Assembly: GCA_002355455.1 (NCBI GenBank)
Contig: AP017375.1
Span: 682,001 to 746,000, forward strand
Length of the DNA: 64,000 nt
Direction: 5' to 3'
DNA from: Stanieria sp. NIES-3757
GTDB lineage: Bacteria > Cyanobacteriota > Cyanobacteriia > Cyanobacteriales > Xenococcaceae
How positions within the stretch are numbered: position 1 is the first letter of the stretch; the number at the start of each line of letters is the position of its first letter. Shown here piece by piece: positions 1-8,947 of the stretch. The notes under the pieces were generated by a model. That model saw nothing but the letters and a program-made list of their open reading frames with translations. It was not told the DNA's origin and did no database searches. The translations under genes were made by a program, and so were the position numbers.

Positions 1-417
1 AGAATATTCGGCTAGCAATAATTCTCCTGTCCCCGTAGTATGAGAAACCGCTTTTTGACAAACTGTAGAATTAGTAAATTGATTTAATTGAATATTATGA
101 CGCACACAGTCAGAATTTTTTCGATCTGGTTCAAAAGCATAAACTTTTCCTGTTGAACCAACTAATTTAGCTGCAATAACTGTAAAAAAACCCACATTTG
201 CCCCAATATCATAAAACACATCTCCAGGTTTGAGATAATTAGATAAAGCTTGCTGGACTGGCAGTTCATAAGTACCTAAAGCTGTTGCAGGATTAGCTTT
301 TCCCGCATTAAATTTTAATCCTTTGCCTACTCCCTGTTGCATCGTAAAATCACAATTTTTGATTCTCCAATAAGTTAAACGATTAATTATCTTTCGGTAT
401 AATTTTTTGATATTCAT
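1..417 (-). CDS. FkbM family methyltransferase (partial, cut by window edge)
   Basis: The first 139 residues are present; the C-terminus runs off the window at base 1. The stretch [20 protein letters not shown] is the SAM-binding motif I of FkbM-type methyltransferases, followed by the expected acidic strand end VYAFEPD. The family O-methylates sugars or polyketides. Beside glycosyltransferases, a role in modifying a surface polysaccharide is the likeliest, but the substrate cannot be told. The start is the ATG whose complement lies at 415-417. Family confidence is good; function is inferred. Confidence 0.8.
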   Translation of the reverse strand, partial: MNIKKLYRKIINRLTYWRIKNCDFTMQQGVGKGLKFNAGKANPATALGTYELPVQQALSNYLKPGDVFYDIGANVGFFTVIAAKLVGSTGKVYAFEPDRKNSDCVRHNIQLNQFTNSTVCQKAVSHTTGTGELLLAEYS

Positions 418-617
418 TGTTCTCTCTAAAAACTAATCAATAATAACAAGTATTGCCCTAAAATCTGTTATTTACCGAGTTGATTTTTATCGTGAGAAAG
501 TTACAGTCATTTCTAGCCCTAAATTATCCTTACTAAAAAATCGAGCAATCTTTTGCTCAGTCAAAGTTTTATCATAAAAAAATGATAGAAGTTCTCCAAG
601 TCTGACTGAAGAAAGAT

Positions 618-1046
618 ATGTCTGAAGAATTAATCGAACTTAGAAAAAGTATCGAAGCACATGATTATAAAACAGCGTTACTTCTAGTAGATCGCTTGGA
701 AGAAATGTCGTTAGAAGACAAACTCAATAAAATATACAGTTACACCATTATTTTGCTTCTACATCTAATTAAACAAGAAGCTGAAGGAAGAACTACTCGA
801 TCTTGGGATAATTCTATTCTCAATTCCATAGAACAGATCAAGAGAACTAATAAGAGAAGAAAATCTAATGGTTATTATGCTTCAACTTCAGACCTAGCAG
901 AGATTATCGATGAAGCAATCGAGCGTGCTTTGAGAGATGCTGCTGAAGAAGCTTTCGGAGGTGTTTATTCTGAAAAAGAAATATTAGATAGAATCGATTT
1001 AGCTGCTATTAAAGCAAAAGCATTATCTCTGATCGATACTCCCTAA
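618..1046 (+). CDS. Conserved hypothetical protein, DUF29-like
   Basis: A 142-residue soluble, mostly helical, charged protein with no signal peptide or membrane segment. The central part (YTIILLLHLIKQ, then RTTRSWDNSI and NGYY) resembles small cyanobacterial proteins annotated DUF29, which occur in many paralogous copies and have no known function. The assignment is from memory of the family pattern and is moderate. It stands alone, divergent from the FkbM gene. Confidence 0.6.
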   Translation: MSEELIELRKSIEAHDYKTALLLVDRLEEMSLEDKLNKIYSYTIILLLHLIKQEAEGRTTRSWDNSILNSIEQIKRTNKRRKSNGYYASTSDLAEIIDEAIERALRDAAEEAFGGVYSEKEILDRIDLAAIKAKALSLIDTP

Positions 1047-1239
1047 CGACGTACTCTCTACTAAGATCAAGTTTGGTTGAATATTTACATTAAAGATAAG
1101 ATCAAGTAATAAGTCATAGATTAAAACGAATTCTGAGCTGGCAACCTAGCAATCCTGTTCTAACTTAAATAAAAATATTCAAGCAGATTTTATTTTACTC
1201 TCTCTACTCCTTATACTTCCTCTACCTCCTAATAATGTT

Positions 1240-3324
1240 TTACTTTCTAGCCACAAAATTAGCAAACACACTACCCGTATCATTACCCCAATCCCAATTA
1301 GCAACAATTCCTACACGGTTAATTTTCAAACGCTTGCTCTTGGGATAAACATCGCTTAAAGCTCGATATAAAACAGGTTCTTGGTTCACAAAAATAATGT
1401 AATTAATCCCATCAAAGACAACCCGAAGGGTATGGGTTACACCCCAGTAAACTCGACTACCCACATTAGTCCAAACAGCATCGTAGACATCTTCAAAGCC
1501 ATTGAGATAGAAAAAAGAAGAAATCGATGCACCACCGTAACAATCATCCAACCAATTACTAATAATGATGTAATTATCTCGGTCTTGCCAAAAAATTAAA
1601 CCACCTCTGCCTTTTTCCCCTTGCTTTCGTTGCGTTCCTGGCGGAGTAATATCTACTTGAAGATCGGCAAAATCAGGAAAATCCCAAGCAATAGTATAGG
1701 CTGTACATCCAGGATTAGGATTTTGAGGATTAGCTTGGACTTGAGCGGAATTATGCCTTGTAATTAAGATTTTTCCCAGTCCGATGTCTCTACGCCAAAT
1801 CTTTGATCCTATAGTAGTGGTTTTACCTGCTAAATCTACTTCCTCAGTTCCTGTAAACTGATCAGTGACAACAGTTTTTTGTCCCTCCGCTTGCCAAGGA
1901 GAACCTAGATCAAGTGCAGCAGGAAGAGGTACTTGACGAGGATGAGCCTCAAAAGCTTGCCAATACTGTTCTACATCAGCTTGAACTGTATAAATTCCCA
2001 CTCCCGTAGCATTTTGTAATCGAGTATCTGTAAACCATCGATCTAACAATAATTGACCGTTGATATAAATACCAATCGTTTCGCCATCGTCTAAAATTTG
2101 AATCGAATTAAGACTATTAGTTTTTAAACCCAAATCAAGACTTGTAGCTATTTCTATTTCCACTCCCTCTTCAACCAAACAAACTTGACACTTGAGATCG
2201 CTTAATAACAAACGCCAGTAATTTTGTTCATTATCAATACGCCAAACAATCCCTCCTACAGCAATCTCGTCTGAGGTGAGGATCATGGCATGAATTAAGC
2301 CAATTTCGCTTGCTGAATTTAAAATCGCCCAATTATCAAAACCCGTTGCCTTAACACCATTAACTGTACGTTCATAACTACCAGTTTTGATTTGCCATAC
2401 TCCTCCTATTTCAGCCGAAGAATTATCAAGCGAACCATTCCCCTTAAAAGAATCGGCAGCGCAAGCAGTACCATACCAATTCTTTAATTCCGAAATCTGT
2501 TCAACTTTAGCACCATAAACTCTGGTATCGACGCTAAAGCCTATTTGTCCCAACACACTTTGATAAAGGGCAGCATAAACTTTTTGATCTTGATTAAACG
2601 GATCGATCGCTAAAGGACGTAAATTAGGATAAGCAGCTAAACCATAGGCATTAGGCAGTGAAGCAGCATAATAAGCTGCTCCTTGTTCTCTTAAGATAAC
2701 TACATAATAGATGGGAAGATTTTGTAAGCCTCTTAAGACTCGTAATGAGCGCTCCGTTACTCTTGTCCAAAGTTCTCCATTTTCCGTACCAGTAGCATGA
2801 ACGTAAAAAGCATTTCCTTCTGCTAAAGGATTACTAGGAATTGCTTGGGAAAACCAACCCACAGCTAAATTTTCATTAATAGTAGGAATATCAACGTATT
2901 TTTTGCTACTAAAAATCCAACGATGGATGCGTTGAATTAGACTTTCTCGTTGATAACTACGCAACCAACCTAAAAATCTTTGGATTGGGTTTTGTTTATG
3001 AGAACCATAAGCCCATTGTTTAAGTCTGCGGAAGATACTCTCAGCGTAGTCTCCTGATTGGGAGGTATTATGACCATTGAGGACAAAAAAAGCACAAGCT
3101 AGTCCATTAGTACGAGAATAAGGACCATAAGCAATCCCTTCTCTACCCCAACCAGCTTTAACTAGTGGAGAAAAACGCAAAGCACCATGATCGATAGTAA
3201 TTAACTTTTCTGCATCTATTCCCTGACGAATAATTCCATCAGGGTTGTTACTGCCAATTACTTTGCCTTTGGAAATACTTTCGTTGTAAAGATCTGTCAA
3301 GAATTTGGGTTCTGTTTTCCTCAT
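1240..3324 (-). CDS. Hypothetical 694-aa protein with two concanavalin/LamG-like regions
   Basis: Family not recognised. The N-terminal ~270 residues are globular and resemble no domain I can name. From about residue 290 to 470 and again from 500 to 694 there are two beta-rich segments with the layout of concanavalin-like (LamG / DUF1080-type) jelly-roll domains: a solvent-exposed W, VGGIVWRIDNEQNYWRLLL in the first and GGLIFWQDRDNYIIISNW in the second, then a strand with IYINGQLLLDRW or FVNQEPVLYRA. No signal peptide or membrane helix is evident. Beside FkbM and glycosyltransferase genes it could bind or process a surface glycan; that is inference. The reading frame is intact. Confidence 0.7.
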   Translation of the reverse strand: MRKTEPKFLTDLYNESISKGKVIGSNNPDGIIRQGIDAEKLITIDHGALRFSPLVKAGWGREGIAYGPYSRTNGLACAFFVLNGHNTSQSGDYAESIFRRLKQWAYGSHKQNPIQRFLGWLRSYQRESLIQRIHRWIFSSKKYVDIPTINENLAVGWFSQAIPSNPLAEGNAFYVHATGTENGELWTRVTERSLRVLRGLQNLPIYYVVILREQGAAYYAASLPNAYGLAAYPNLRPLAIDPFNQDQKVYAALYQSVLGQIGFSVDTRVYGAKVEQISELKNWYGTACAADSFKGNGSLDNSSAEIGGVWQIKTGSYERTVNGVKATGFDNWAILNSASEIGLIHAMILTSDEIAVGGIVWRIDNEQNYWRLLLSDLKCQVCLVEEGVEIEIATSLDLGLKTNSLNSIQILDDGETIGIYINGQLLLDRWFTDTRLQNATGVGIYTVQADVEQYWQAFEAHPRQVPLPAALDLGSPWQAEGQKTVVTDQFTGTEEVDLAGKTTTIGSKIWRRDIGLGKILITRHNSAQVQANPQNPNPGCTAYTIAWDFPDFADLQVDITPPGTQRKQGEKGRGGLIFWQDRDNYIIISNWLDDCYGGASISSFFYLNGFEDVYDAVWTNVGSRVYWGVTHTLRVVFDGINYIIFVNQEPVLYRALSDVYPKSKRLKINRVGIVANWDWGNDTGSVFANFVARK

Positions 3325-3542
3325 TGCTCGATATCCTCAACCTAAGAGCGATGAAACATCTCCTAATCTTGGCATCAACTCTTCTGATTTGGCTATTGTT
3401 TCTATGAATAAACTATGCTAACCCGCTATAGAACCCATTTGAGATCTCACGAAGAGACTGAAAGCCGCTTAAGCATTAATCTGACGAAGCAGAGATCGAT
3501 CTTGGCAGTCGCATGAGATAAAGTTCGCTCAACAGCGCGATT

Positions 3543-4058
3543 CTACAAGCGGAGGAAACCTCCGCGTATCTCGCGCTCAAAGTTTTTAACCAAACTTTTA
3601 CAACGCTCCATCCAAGCGTTTGAGCGTTCAATCACCCAGCGAGCAACAGCAGGAACAAATCCAGATTTCCCTTGCGCTGCCTTCTCTTGTTTCGAGGGTT
3701 TGGTGGACAGTTCAAACTTGATTTTCGTCATGATCTCGGGATAAACTTGCTCCAATTGCTCAGTCAAATGTTCGGGATGATATCCGTGGTCTAGCAAAAT
3801 AGTGAGCTTCGGAAGGTTAACGGGTTTTGACTGGAAATAGTCAATATTTAGCGTCAGCATCTCAATCAATCCTGCATCATCCGAGACATTTGCTGGTGTG
3901 CAGTGGGTAAAGAAAGGAAATCCCAGTGTATCAATTGCCAGATGTCTTTTAATCCCATTCGTGGCTTTGTAAAAACAAAAGCCTTTGGAAGCGACACTGG
4001 CATTACAGGTATTTTTCACGGCTTGAGAGTCAATGATTATTAATGTTGTCCACTTAGG
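3543..4058 (-). CDS. IS5-family transposase, ORF B (-1 frame, DDE catalytic part)
   Basis: Read in the -1 frame from the slippery heptamer, this continues PKWTTLIIIDSQAVKNT and runs to residue ~270 of the fused protein. It carries the DDE triad: D in IIIDSQAVKNT, D in ILLDHGYH, and E in WVIERSNAWMERCKSL. An internal ATG at 4019 could start a shorter product, but it would lack the first Asp, so frameshifted expression makes more sense. No inactivating stop is seen, so the element may be active. Confidence 0.85.
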   Translation of the reverse strand, partial: PKWTTLIIIDSQAVKNTCNASVASKGFCFYKATNGIKRHLAIDTLGFPFFTHCTPANVSDDAGLIEMLTLNIDYFQSKPVNLPKLTILLDHGYHPEHLTEQLEQVYPEIMTKIKFELSTKPSKQEKAAQGKSGFVPAVARWVIERSNAWMERCKSLVKNFEREIRGGFLRL

Positions 4059-4354
4059 TTTTTTTTAACCTGCTGACGTACTTGTTCATGTAAGGCATTC
4101 ATGAGCTTTTCAAACACCCCTACCTTTCGCCACTGCTTGTAGTGCCAATAGACAGTTGAGTAGGGAGGTAAATCTTTGGGCAAGTCTGCCCAATTACAAC
4201 CATTTTTGAGTTGATAGAGTATTCCGTCAAGGATTTCTCGCCTTGTCCAATTGGCAGGTCGGGTTTGCTTCTTAGTCGGCAATATCTTAACTAACAGGGG
4301 TTCTAGAATTTCCCATTCTTCATCGCTAAGGCTACTGGAATACTTCATGGTCAA
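4040..4354 (-). CDS. IS5-family transposase, ORF A (zero frame)
   Basis: A 104-residue N-terminal transposase domain (DUF4096 type) with LSDEEWEILEPLL, NGCNWADLPKDLPPYSTVYW and a helix-turn-helix region. The frame ends shortly after the codons GTT AAA AAA AAC (codons 96-99), which contain the slippery heptamer A AAA AAC at 4064-4058. Slipping back one base there continues directly into ORF B, giving one ~270-residue protein, the normal length for this group. Confidence 0.85.
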   Translation of the reverse strand: MTMKYSSSLSDEEWEILEPLLVKILPTKKQTRPANWTRREILDGILYQLKNGCNWADLPKDLPPYSTVYWHYKQWRKVGVFEKLMNALHEQVRQQVKKNLSGQH

Positions 4355-4637
4355 TGAATTTTGATACTTTCGAGAACTTTAAGTCCATACTTGGAAGATG
4401 TCAAATGGGTTCTATAGCTGAGGTTAACGTTTTCAGAAGCCCTGAATCATTCCTATCCAACCACCGTAAAAGAAGAGAAAAGACCCGAACCGCAAGGCTG
4501 GTTTATGACAGCCCAAGAGCAATGACCACAAACAAACCTTGTTTTAAGTTTTTTCTTAAAAATCAGCTAATATGCGACTAAAATTAGTTGCATATTGTTC
4601 GAGTAATCTTTCTATAATTAAGATAGTAGAGAAAAAA

Positions 4638-4892
4638 ATGACTCGAAAAGAGAAATTAATCCAGCGTTTAAAAAGTAAACCCAAAGATTTTACGTGGAGT
4701 GAGCTAACATCACTATTGACTAGATTGGGATTTATGGAAGTAAAAACGGGAAAAACAGGCGGTTCGAGAGCAAGATTTATTAATTCTAATAACGTTGTGA
4801 TTACTCTTCACAAACCTCATCCTAGCGACATTTTAAAAAGATATCAAATAGAACAAATAATTAAGATTTTATCTGGAGAAGAATTGATATGA
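4638..4892 (+). CDS. hicA: HicA-family toxin
   Basis: An 84-residue small basic protein; I use the ATG at 4638 (MTRKEKL) rather than an upstream in-frame start. It has the HicA double-stranded-RNA-binding-like core: LIQRLKSKPKDFTW, LLTRLGF, TGKTGGSRARF and VITLHKPHPSDILKRYQI. In classical HicA mRNA interferases the active His follows GS (GSH); here the position reads GGSRARF, a variant I recall from many cyanobacterial HicA proteins. It overlaps the antitoxin gene by 4 bp (ATGA), a typical toxin-antitoxin coupling. Confidence 0.85.
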   Translation: MTRKEKLIQRLKSKPKDFTWSELTSLLTRLGFMEVKTGKTGGSRARFINSNNVVITLHKPHPSDILKRYQIEQIIKILSGEELI

Positions 4893-5230
4893 AGAACTTA
4901 ATGGAATATAAAGGCTATTTAGGCTCAGTAGATTACAACGATGAAGATAAAATTTTTTATGGTCGAGTAGAATATATTCGTAGTCTTATTAGCTACGAAG
5001 GTCATGATGTCGAGTCTTTACGCAATAGTTTTCAAGAAGCGGTAGACGATTATCTAGAGCTTGTTCGTAACCAAAATATTGAACCAGAACAGCCTTTTAA
5101 AGGAAGCTTCAATATCCGAACTGGTAGCAATCTTCATCGACGTGCAGTTATTGTAGCTAAACAAAAAGGAATTAATCTTAATAAATTAGTCAACGAAGCT
5201 CTTGAAGAATATCTTAAAAATTATGTTTGA
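4889..5230 (+). CDS. hicB: HicB-family antitoxin
   Basis: 113 residues. The N-terminal half (YKGYLGSVDYNDEDKIFYG, then EAVDDYLELV) is the partial RNase H fold that binds and blocks HicA. The C-terminal half (SNLHRRAVIVAKQKGINLNK then LVNEALEEYL) is a ribbon-helix-helix DNA-binding domain that would autorepress the operon. Its ATG overlaps the hicA stop, so the two are co-translated in the order toxin then antitoxin. Confidence 0.9.
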   Translation: MKNLMEYKGYLGSVDYNDEDKIFYGRVEYIRSLISYEGHDVESLRNSFQEAVDDYLELVRNQNIEPEQPFKGSFNIRTGSNLHRRAVIVAKQKGINLNKLVNEALEEYLKNYV

Positions 5231-5260
5231 ATTATTAATTGATAAAAAGAAATTGAGATT

Positions 5261-5423
5261 AGACTTGTTGCGAAATAAAAAGGCTTATGCGATCAAGAAC
5301 CAGCATCTAGCTTGACAAAAACTTTTTTCTTTATACAGCCATTAGATAAAAATTCCATAATCCACAAGCTGATTGTGTTATTTGATCGCCTGTCTCTATT
5401 CTCGCTTATTTCACAACAGGTCT
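5261..5423. repeat. MITE-like element with 18-bp terminal inverted repeats
   Basis: AGACTTGTTGCGAAATAA at 5261-5278 is matched in reverse complement by TTATTTCACAACAGGTCT at 5406-5423, with two mismatches. The ~163-bp unit has no open frame of note. This is the shape of a miniature inverted-repeat element mobilised in trans by a full-length IS not present here. No target duplication is clear. Confidence 0.55.
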
Positions 5424-5533
5424 TTTATTTTGTCAGACTGATGCTCAAAAGACTAGCTTCTGTTTAGAAAGCTCCCAAATAAGTTCTATAAGTCTCGTCG
5501 ATTAAATTGCACTAGCAATTAAAGATGAGAGTA

Positions 5534-6814
5534 TCAAAAACTTTCTATAACATAGTTTTGAACCAGGGATTGCTCGGGAAGTTCTATTAAATGAGAGTAA
5601 TGAATAAATAAACTTTCTGCTACTTTATGCCAAGAAAAGTAGTTTAACACTCTCTGACGACCTGCTTGACCCATGACAGTTCTTAATTGTTTGTTTTCAA
5701 TCAATCGCATCATTGCTTCAGCTAAGGCGATAGGATTGTCAGGTTCAAATAAAAACCCGGTTTTTCCTTCTTCAACAATTCCTGTCATTCCTCCAACTCG
5801 ACTAGCAATTACGGGCAGTCCCATTGCCATCGCTTCTACTAAACTCATGCCAAAAGATTCGCTTAAAGAAGGATTGATTAGAAGATCTGCTTCTTGATAA
5901 AGTTCAACTAATTGAGAATGTTTAATTCCACCCACAAAAGATACTTGATTAGCAATGTGAGATGAAAGTTGACTTTGCAAATATGAGTAATATTGTTTAG
6001 GAGTAAATTTAGCTAAACTAGCTACTGTTGGCTCATCGCTTAAAGTTGCAATAAATTCTGTTGGTGTCGGTTTGTTTGGTCCTACAATTTGTAATTGAGT
6101 TTGGGGATATTGTTTCAAAACAATTTTGAAAGCATCAATTAAAGTATGTAGTCCTTTTTCTGGGGAAATACGTCCGACAAACAGCAGTTTGAGACAGTCA
6201 GATTGGCTCTCAGAATCGCTATTTTTAAGAAATTTCTCAACATCTACTCCATTAAAAACTGTTTGACAACGCTCTGCAAATTGAGGGTAGCAAGCTTTGA
6301 TTTTGTCTGTAATGTAATGACTACAACCAATAATTAGATCTACATGAGCTAGTCTTTTAGCGATTATAGTTGGGTTAAGTTGACTTAACCATTCACAGTG
6401 CATATGTAAAACAATTTTAATCTTGGGATTAAATGCACGAATTAAAGGTACAAACTGAGAAAAGTTATGGATGTGAACTACATCGCATTGTTGTTGTCTG
6501 AGGTCTAATGCTAAGGATAAAGCATAAATAACACCATACAATCTTGAAGCAAAATAATGTGATTTTGGAGAAAATTTATTAATTAATCGGCTTAATCGAT
6601 TAACAACTTTCTCGAAAATAACTGATACTCTTCTATATTCTACTTGTTCACTCCATTCCACTGCTTTTTGTTTGCGATTTTGACGAGCATAAACCACAAC
6701 TTGACAAGATTGAGCTAGTTGACGAGCGACTTGATAGTTCCAGATTGGAATCGAGCCAGATTGAACTGGAGGAGTAACACTATCCCAGGGTTGATTTACT
6801 AAAGCTATTTTCAC
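5534..6814 (-). CDS. Glycosyltransferase family 4
   Basis: 426 residues with the GT-B fold. The N-terminal half has a Rossmann acceptor domain (MKIALVNQPWDSVTPPVQSG, HIHNFSQFVPLIRAF). The C-terminal half has the donor-binding domain: LLFVGRISPEKGLHTLIDAF, LVELYQEADLLINPS, and SESFGMSLVEAMAMGLPVIA with the E-x7-E motif that binds the nucleotide sugar. The early residues resemble those of GT4 enzymes acting on exported polysaccharide. It likely adds one sugar during capsule or exopolysaccharide assembly; donor and acceptor are unknown. Confidence 0.9.
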   Translation of the reverse strand: MKIALVNQPWDSVTPPVQSGSIPIWNYQVARQLAQSCQVVVYARQNRKQKAVEWSEQVEYRRVSVIFEKVVNRLSRLINKFSPKSHYFASRLYGVIYALSLALDLRQQQCDVVHIHNFSQFVPLIRAFNPKIKIVLHMHCEWLSQLNPTIIAKRLAHVDLIIGCSHYITDKIKACYPQFAERCQTVFNGVDVEKFLKNSDSESQSDCLKLLFVGRISPEKGLHTLIDAFKIVLKQYPQTQLQIVGPNKPTPTEFIATLSDEPTVASLAKFTPKQYYSYLQSQLSSHIANQVSFVGGIKHSQLVELYQEADLLINPSLSESFGMSLVEAMAMGLPVIASRVGGMTGIVEEGKTGFLFEPDNPIALAEAMMRLIENKQLRTVMGQAGRQRVLNYFSWHKVAESLFIHYSHLIELPEQSLVQNYVIESF

Positions 6815-7280
6815 AATTTTTTTTTATTAGTTTTGATTTAAATAGTTGTTGCAACTATAAATATTCATGCTGATATCTATAAGAATTTAGATTTTTTTAT
6901 TGTCAGTTTAAATCTTGAACAAATGTATATTTAGTTGCTTTGAATTAAGTAGATTAAAAATTCAGCTAGACTATGCGATTGAAGCATTTAAATTAAACTA
7001 TTAAAATTACTTTTTAAATTATAAAAAGCATCTATTTGTTACCTTTTTGTGTCGATAAGTTATAGGCTAATCTTTAAATGAACTTATTGATAGCCTTGTT
7101 TTAATGAATCGTAAAAAATTACGTTAAATGAAATATCGCATAATCCTATTATTTTTGTCTAGTAGGTTGTTGTTTGTTTATCATCACTTTAAATATTTGT
7201 AAAAAAAAGATAAAAATAAATCTTGTAAGCTTTGTTACTGTGATGTTAATTGTTTAGTTGTGATCGCTATCACAACTAAC

Positions 7281-7317
7281 AAAAATTAAGGCTCAAACAT
7301 CCACAAATGTCAGAGCC
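7281..7317 (-). terminator. Rho-independent terminator downstream of the VanZ-like gene
   Basis: On the minus strand, GGCTCTGACAT pairs with ATGTTTGAGCC (stem arms at 7317-7307 and 7300-7290, two mismatches) and is followed by TTAATTTTT. It lies about 33 bp past the stop of the VanZ-like gene. The rest of 6815-7349 is AT-rich noncoding DNA in which I see nothing else. Confidence 0.6.
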
Positions 7318-7349
7318 AAGTTTTATTAATCTCGATTGATTTATTTGAT

Positions 7350-8894
7350 TTAACGTTTTACTTTCTGACAAGCTAGACTTAATAAGCTTCCAAGTATTAG
7401 ATTTACGTTGTTAAAATTTCTCTCATTAGCAATTGCCATCATTATTTCAAATAAAAAAGCAGGAATAATAGTCAACCCGACCATCATCAAAATAAAGAAA
7501 AACCATTTTTGCTGGGAACTGAAGCAAATGTATCTCGCTAAAATTCCCAAAGGAATAAAAATTAATCCATAGTATAACAACTGATAAAATCGACTATTAG
7601 TAATGGTTAAATGAATTAGTGAACTAAAAGAAGGAGATAAATACCAAAAAAGTGTAGCTTCAGGAGAAAATTTAAAAATATATTTATGAAATAAATCATC
7701 TATATATACTGACAAAGCTTGCTGATTATAATCAATAATTAAACGATGAGTTTGGGTATCTTTAAAAACATTTGGAATGATCAGTTCTGGTCTAGTTCCA
7801 TTTTTTTTAGTTAAAGGAGTTCTTAATCGTAAACTAAGATGATTATGCCACTGTCCAATAGTTAAATTGCGATTAAAAGAATCTTGAGAAAGAGAAATAA
7901 TTCTAGCTGGTCCAGTTTGATTGCGATCGCTACTAGCTAGAGTTGTCTTGATAGTAAATTGGGAACTATGACGCAATTTTTCGTTAATAAATGCAGCATC
8001 AGTTTTTGTTTGTAGCCATCTTCCAGAATTTAGAATTGTGTTTATTTGTGGTTGATTAACAGGTTTTTCCTGCCAAACTAAATCGGGAGTATTTTCTTTG
8101 AGATTTTGATAATTACCTTGACTAGTTAAGACATAAGAAGCAATTAAAGAATCAGTTTTTGAATTACAAAAAGTTGGTTGCTGCAAAATTTCAGCTATTT
8201 CTTGTTTTGAAAGAGATTGAGCGGCAACACAAAACTCAAAAATTTGCCCACTCCAAGGTCTTTTGCCTGTAATTTCATTGCCCAAAGCTAAAGGATAAGT
8301 AGAATTCCAATTACTTAAATCCCAAAGTTTCACCATCCCTTGCCAATGATAAGATAATAAACAAGCTAAATAAAAATATATCAAAAAAATAATAATAATT
8401 AACTTAGGAATAAATCGCCAGTCTTTTATTTTAATAAAAATGTAATTTAAAAAATCAATAATAAAAATACCTAAAAAATTAAACACAAAAAAACCTACCA
8501 ATCCACCCAAACTATTCATCAAGATATCTACATAAGTTGGGTTACGGTTTGGCAAGAAAATTTGGCAAAGCTCAACTAAAAAAGAAAAAGTAAAACTTGA
8601 TATAAAAACTACAAAAAAAGTTGTAACTACTTTTAGTTTAAATTTTTTAATTAAACAAGTAATACCAAAACCGAAAGGAATAAATAAAAAAATATTAGCA
8701 ATTAAATCATTAAGATCGTCTGGTCTTGTCATTCGCGATCGCAGATAATCAAAACTTAATTGTTGAGCAACTTCCTGAAAGAAAAAATCATAAGGAAATA
8801 AAGTAGGAATAATTACCGACAAAAATCCAGCGATCGCAAATAAATTTGCCCACCAAGCTACTGAATTACTTGCAACAGTTTTAAAATATTTCAT
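7350..8894 (-). CDS. VanZ-like membrane protein with extracytoplasmic LamG-like domain
   Basis: 514 residues from the ATG at 8894; a TTG four codons earlier is possible. The N-terminal part (about residues 10-180) has four to five membrane helices and the VanZ signature: NDLIANIFLFIPFGFG, VELCQIFLPNRNPTYVDIL and NSLGGLVGFF. The middle (about 200-430) is a soluble beta-rich region resembling a LamG/concanavalin domain (GRPWSGQIFEFCVAA, LSVYIDDLFHKYIF). Two or three more helices close the C-terminus. VanZ-type proteins are envelope proteins of mostly unknown role. Here it probably belongs to the polysaccharide neighbourhood. Confidence 0.8.
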   Translation of the reverse strand: MKYFKTVASNSVAWWANLFAIAGFLSVIIPTLFPYDFFFQEVAQQLSFDYLRSRMTRPDDLNDLIANIFLFIPFGFGITCLIKKFKLKVVTTFFVVFISSFTFSFLVELCQIFLPNRNPTYVDILMNSLGGLVGFFVFNFLGIFIIDFLNYIFIKIKDWRFIPKLIIIIFLIYFYLACLLSYHWQGMVKLWDLSNWNSTYPLALGNEITGKRPWSGQIFEFCVAAQSLSKQEIAEILQQPTFCNSKTDSLIASYVLTSQGNYQNLKENTPDLVWQEKPVNQPQINTILNSGRWLQTKTDAAFINEKLRHSSQFTIKTTLASSDRNQTGPARIISLSQDSFNRNLTIGQWHNHLSLRLRTPLTKKNGTRPELIIPNVFKDTQTHRLIIDYNQQALSVYIDDLFHKYIFKFSPEATLFWYLSPSFSSLIHLTITNSRFYQLLYYGLIFIPLGILARYICFSSQQKWFFFILMMVGLTIIPAFLFEIMMAIANERNFNNVNLILGSLLSLACQKVKR

Positions 8895-8947
8895 CTGTTT
8901 TCCCAAAAGATATCTCAGTCTACTTAGTAACTAAAGCAATGAGTAGT

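Larger units (their letters stand above)
3425..4418 (-). mobile_element. IS5-family insertion sequence (IS427-like), apparently intact
   Basis: An 18-bp perfect inverted repeat, GCTATAGAACCCATTTGA at 3425-3442 and its complement at 4401-4418, brackets a two-frame transposase. The outermost TA-rich bases may be target duplication rather than element, so the true ends may lie a few bases inside. At roughly 0.99 kb, with two overlapping frames, it fits the IS427 group of the IS5 family. It sits in noncoding DNA between the 694-aa gene and the hicAB pair. Confidence 0.85.

Noticed and set aside
4354-4581. 75-codon open frame overlapping the IS end, plus strand
   Set aside because: It starts inside the IS terminal region, has no ribosome-binding site, and its product has no recognisable features.
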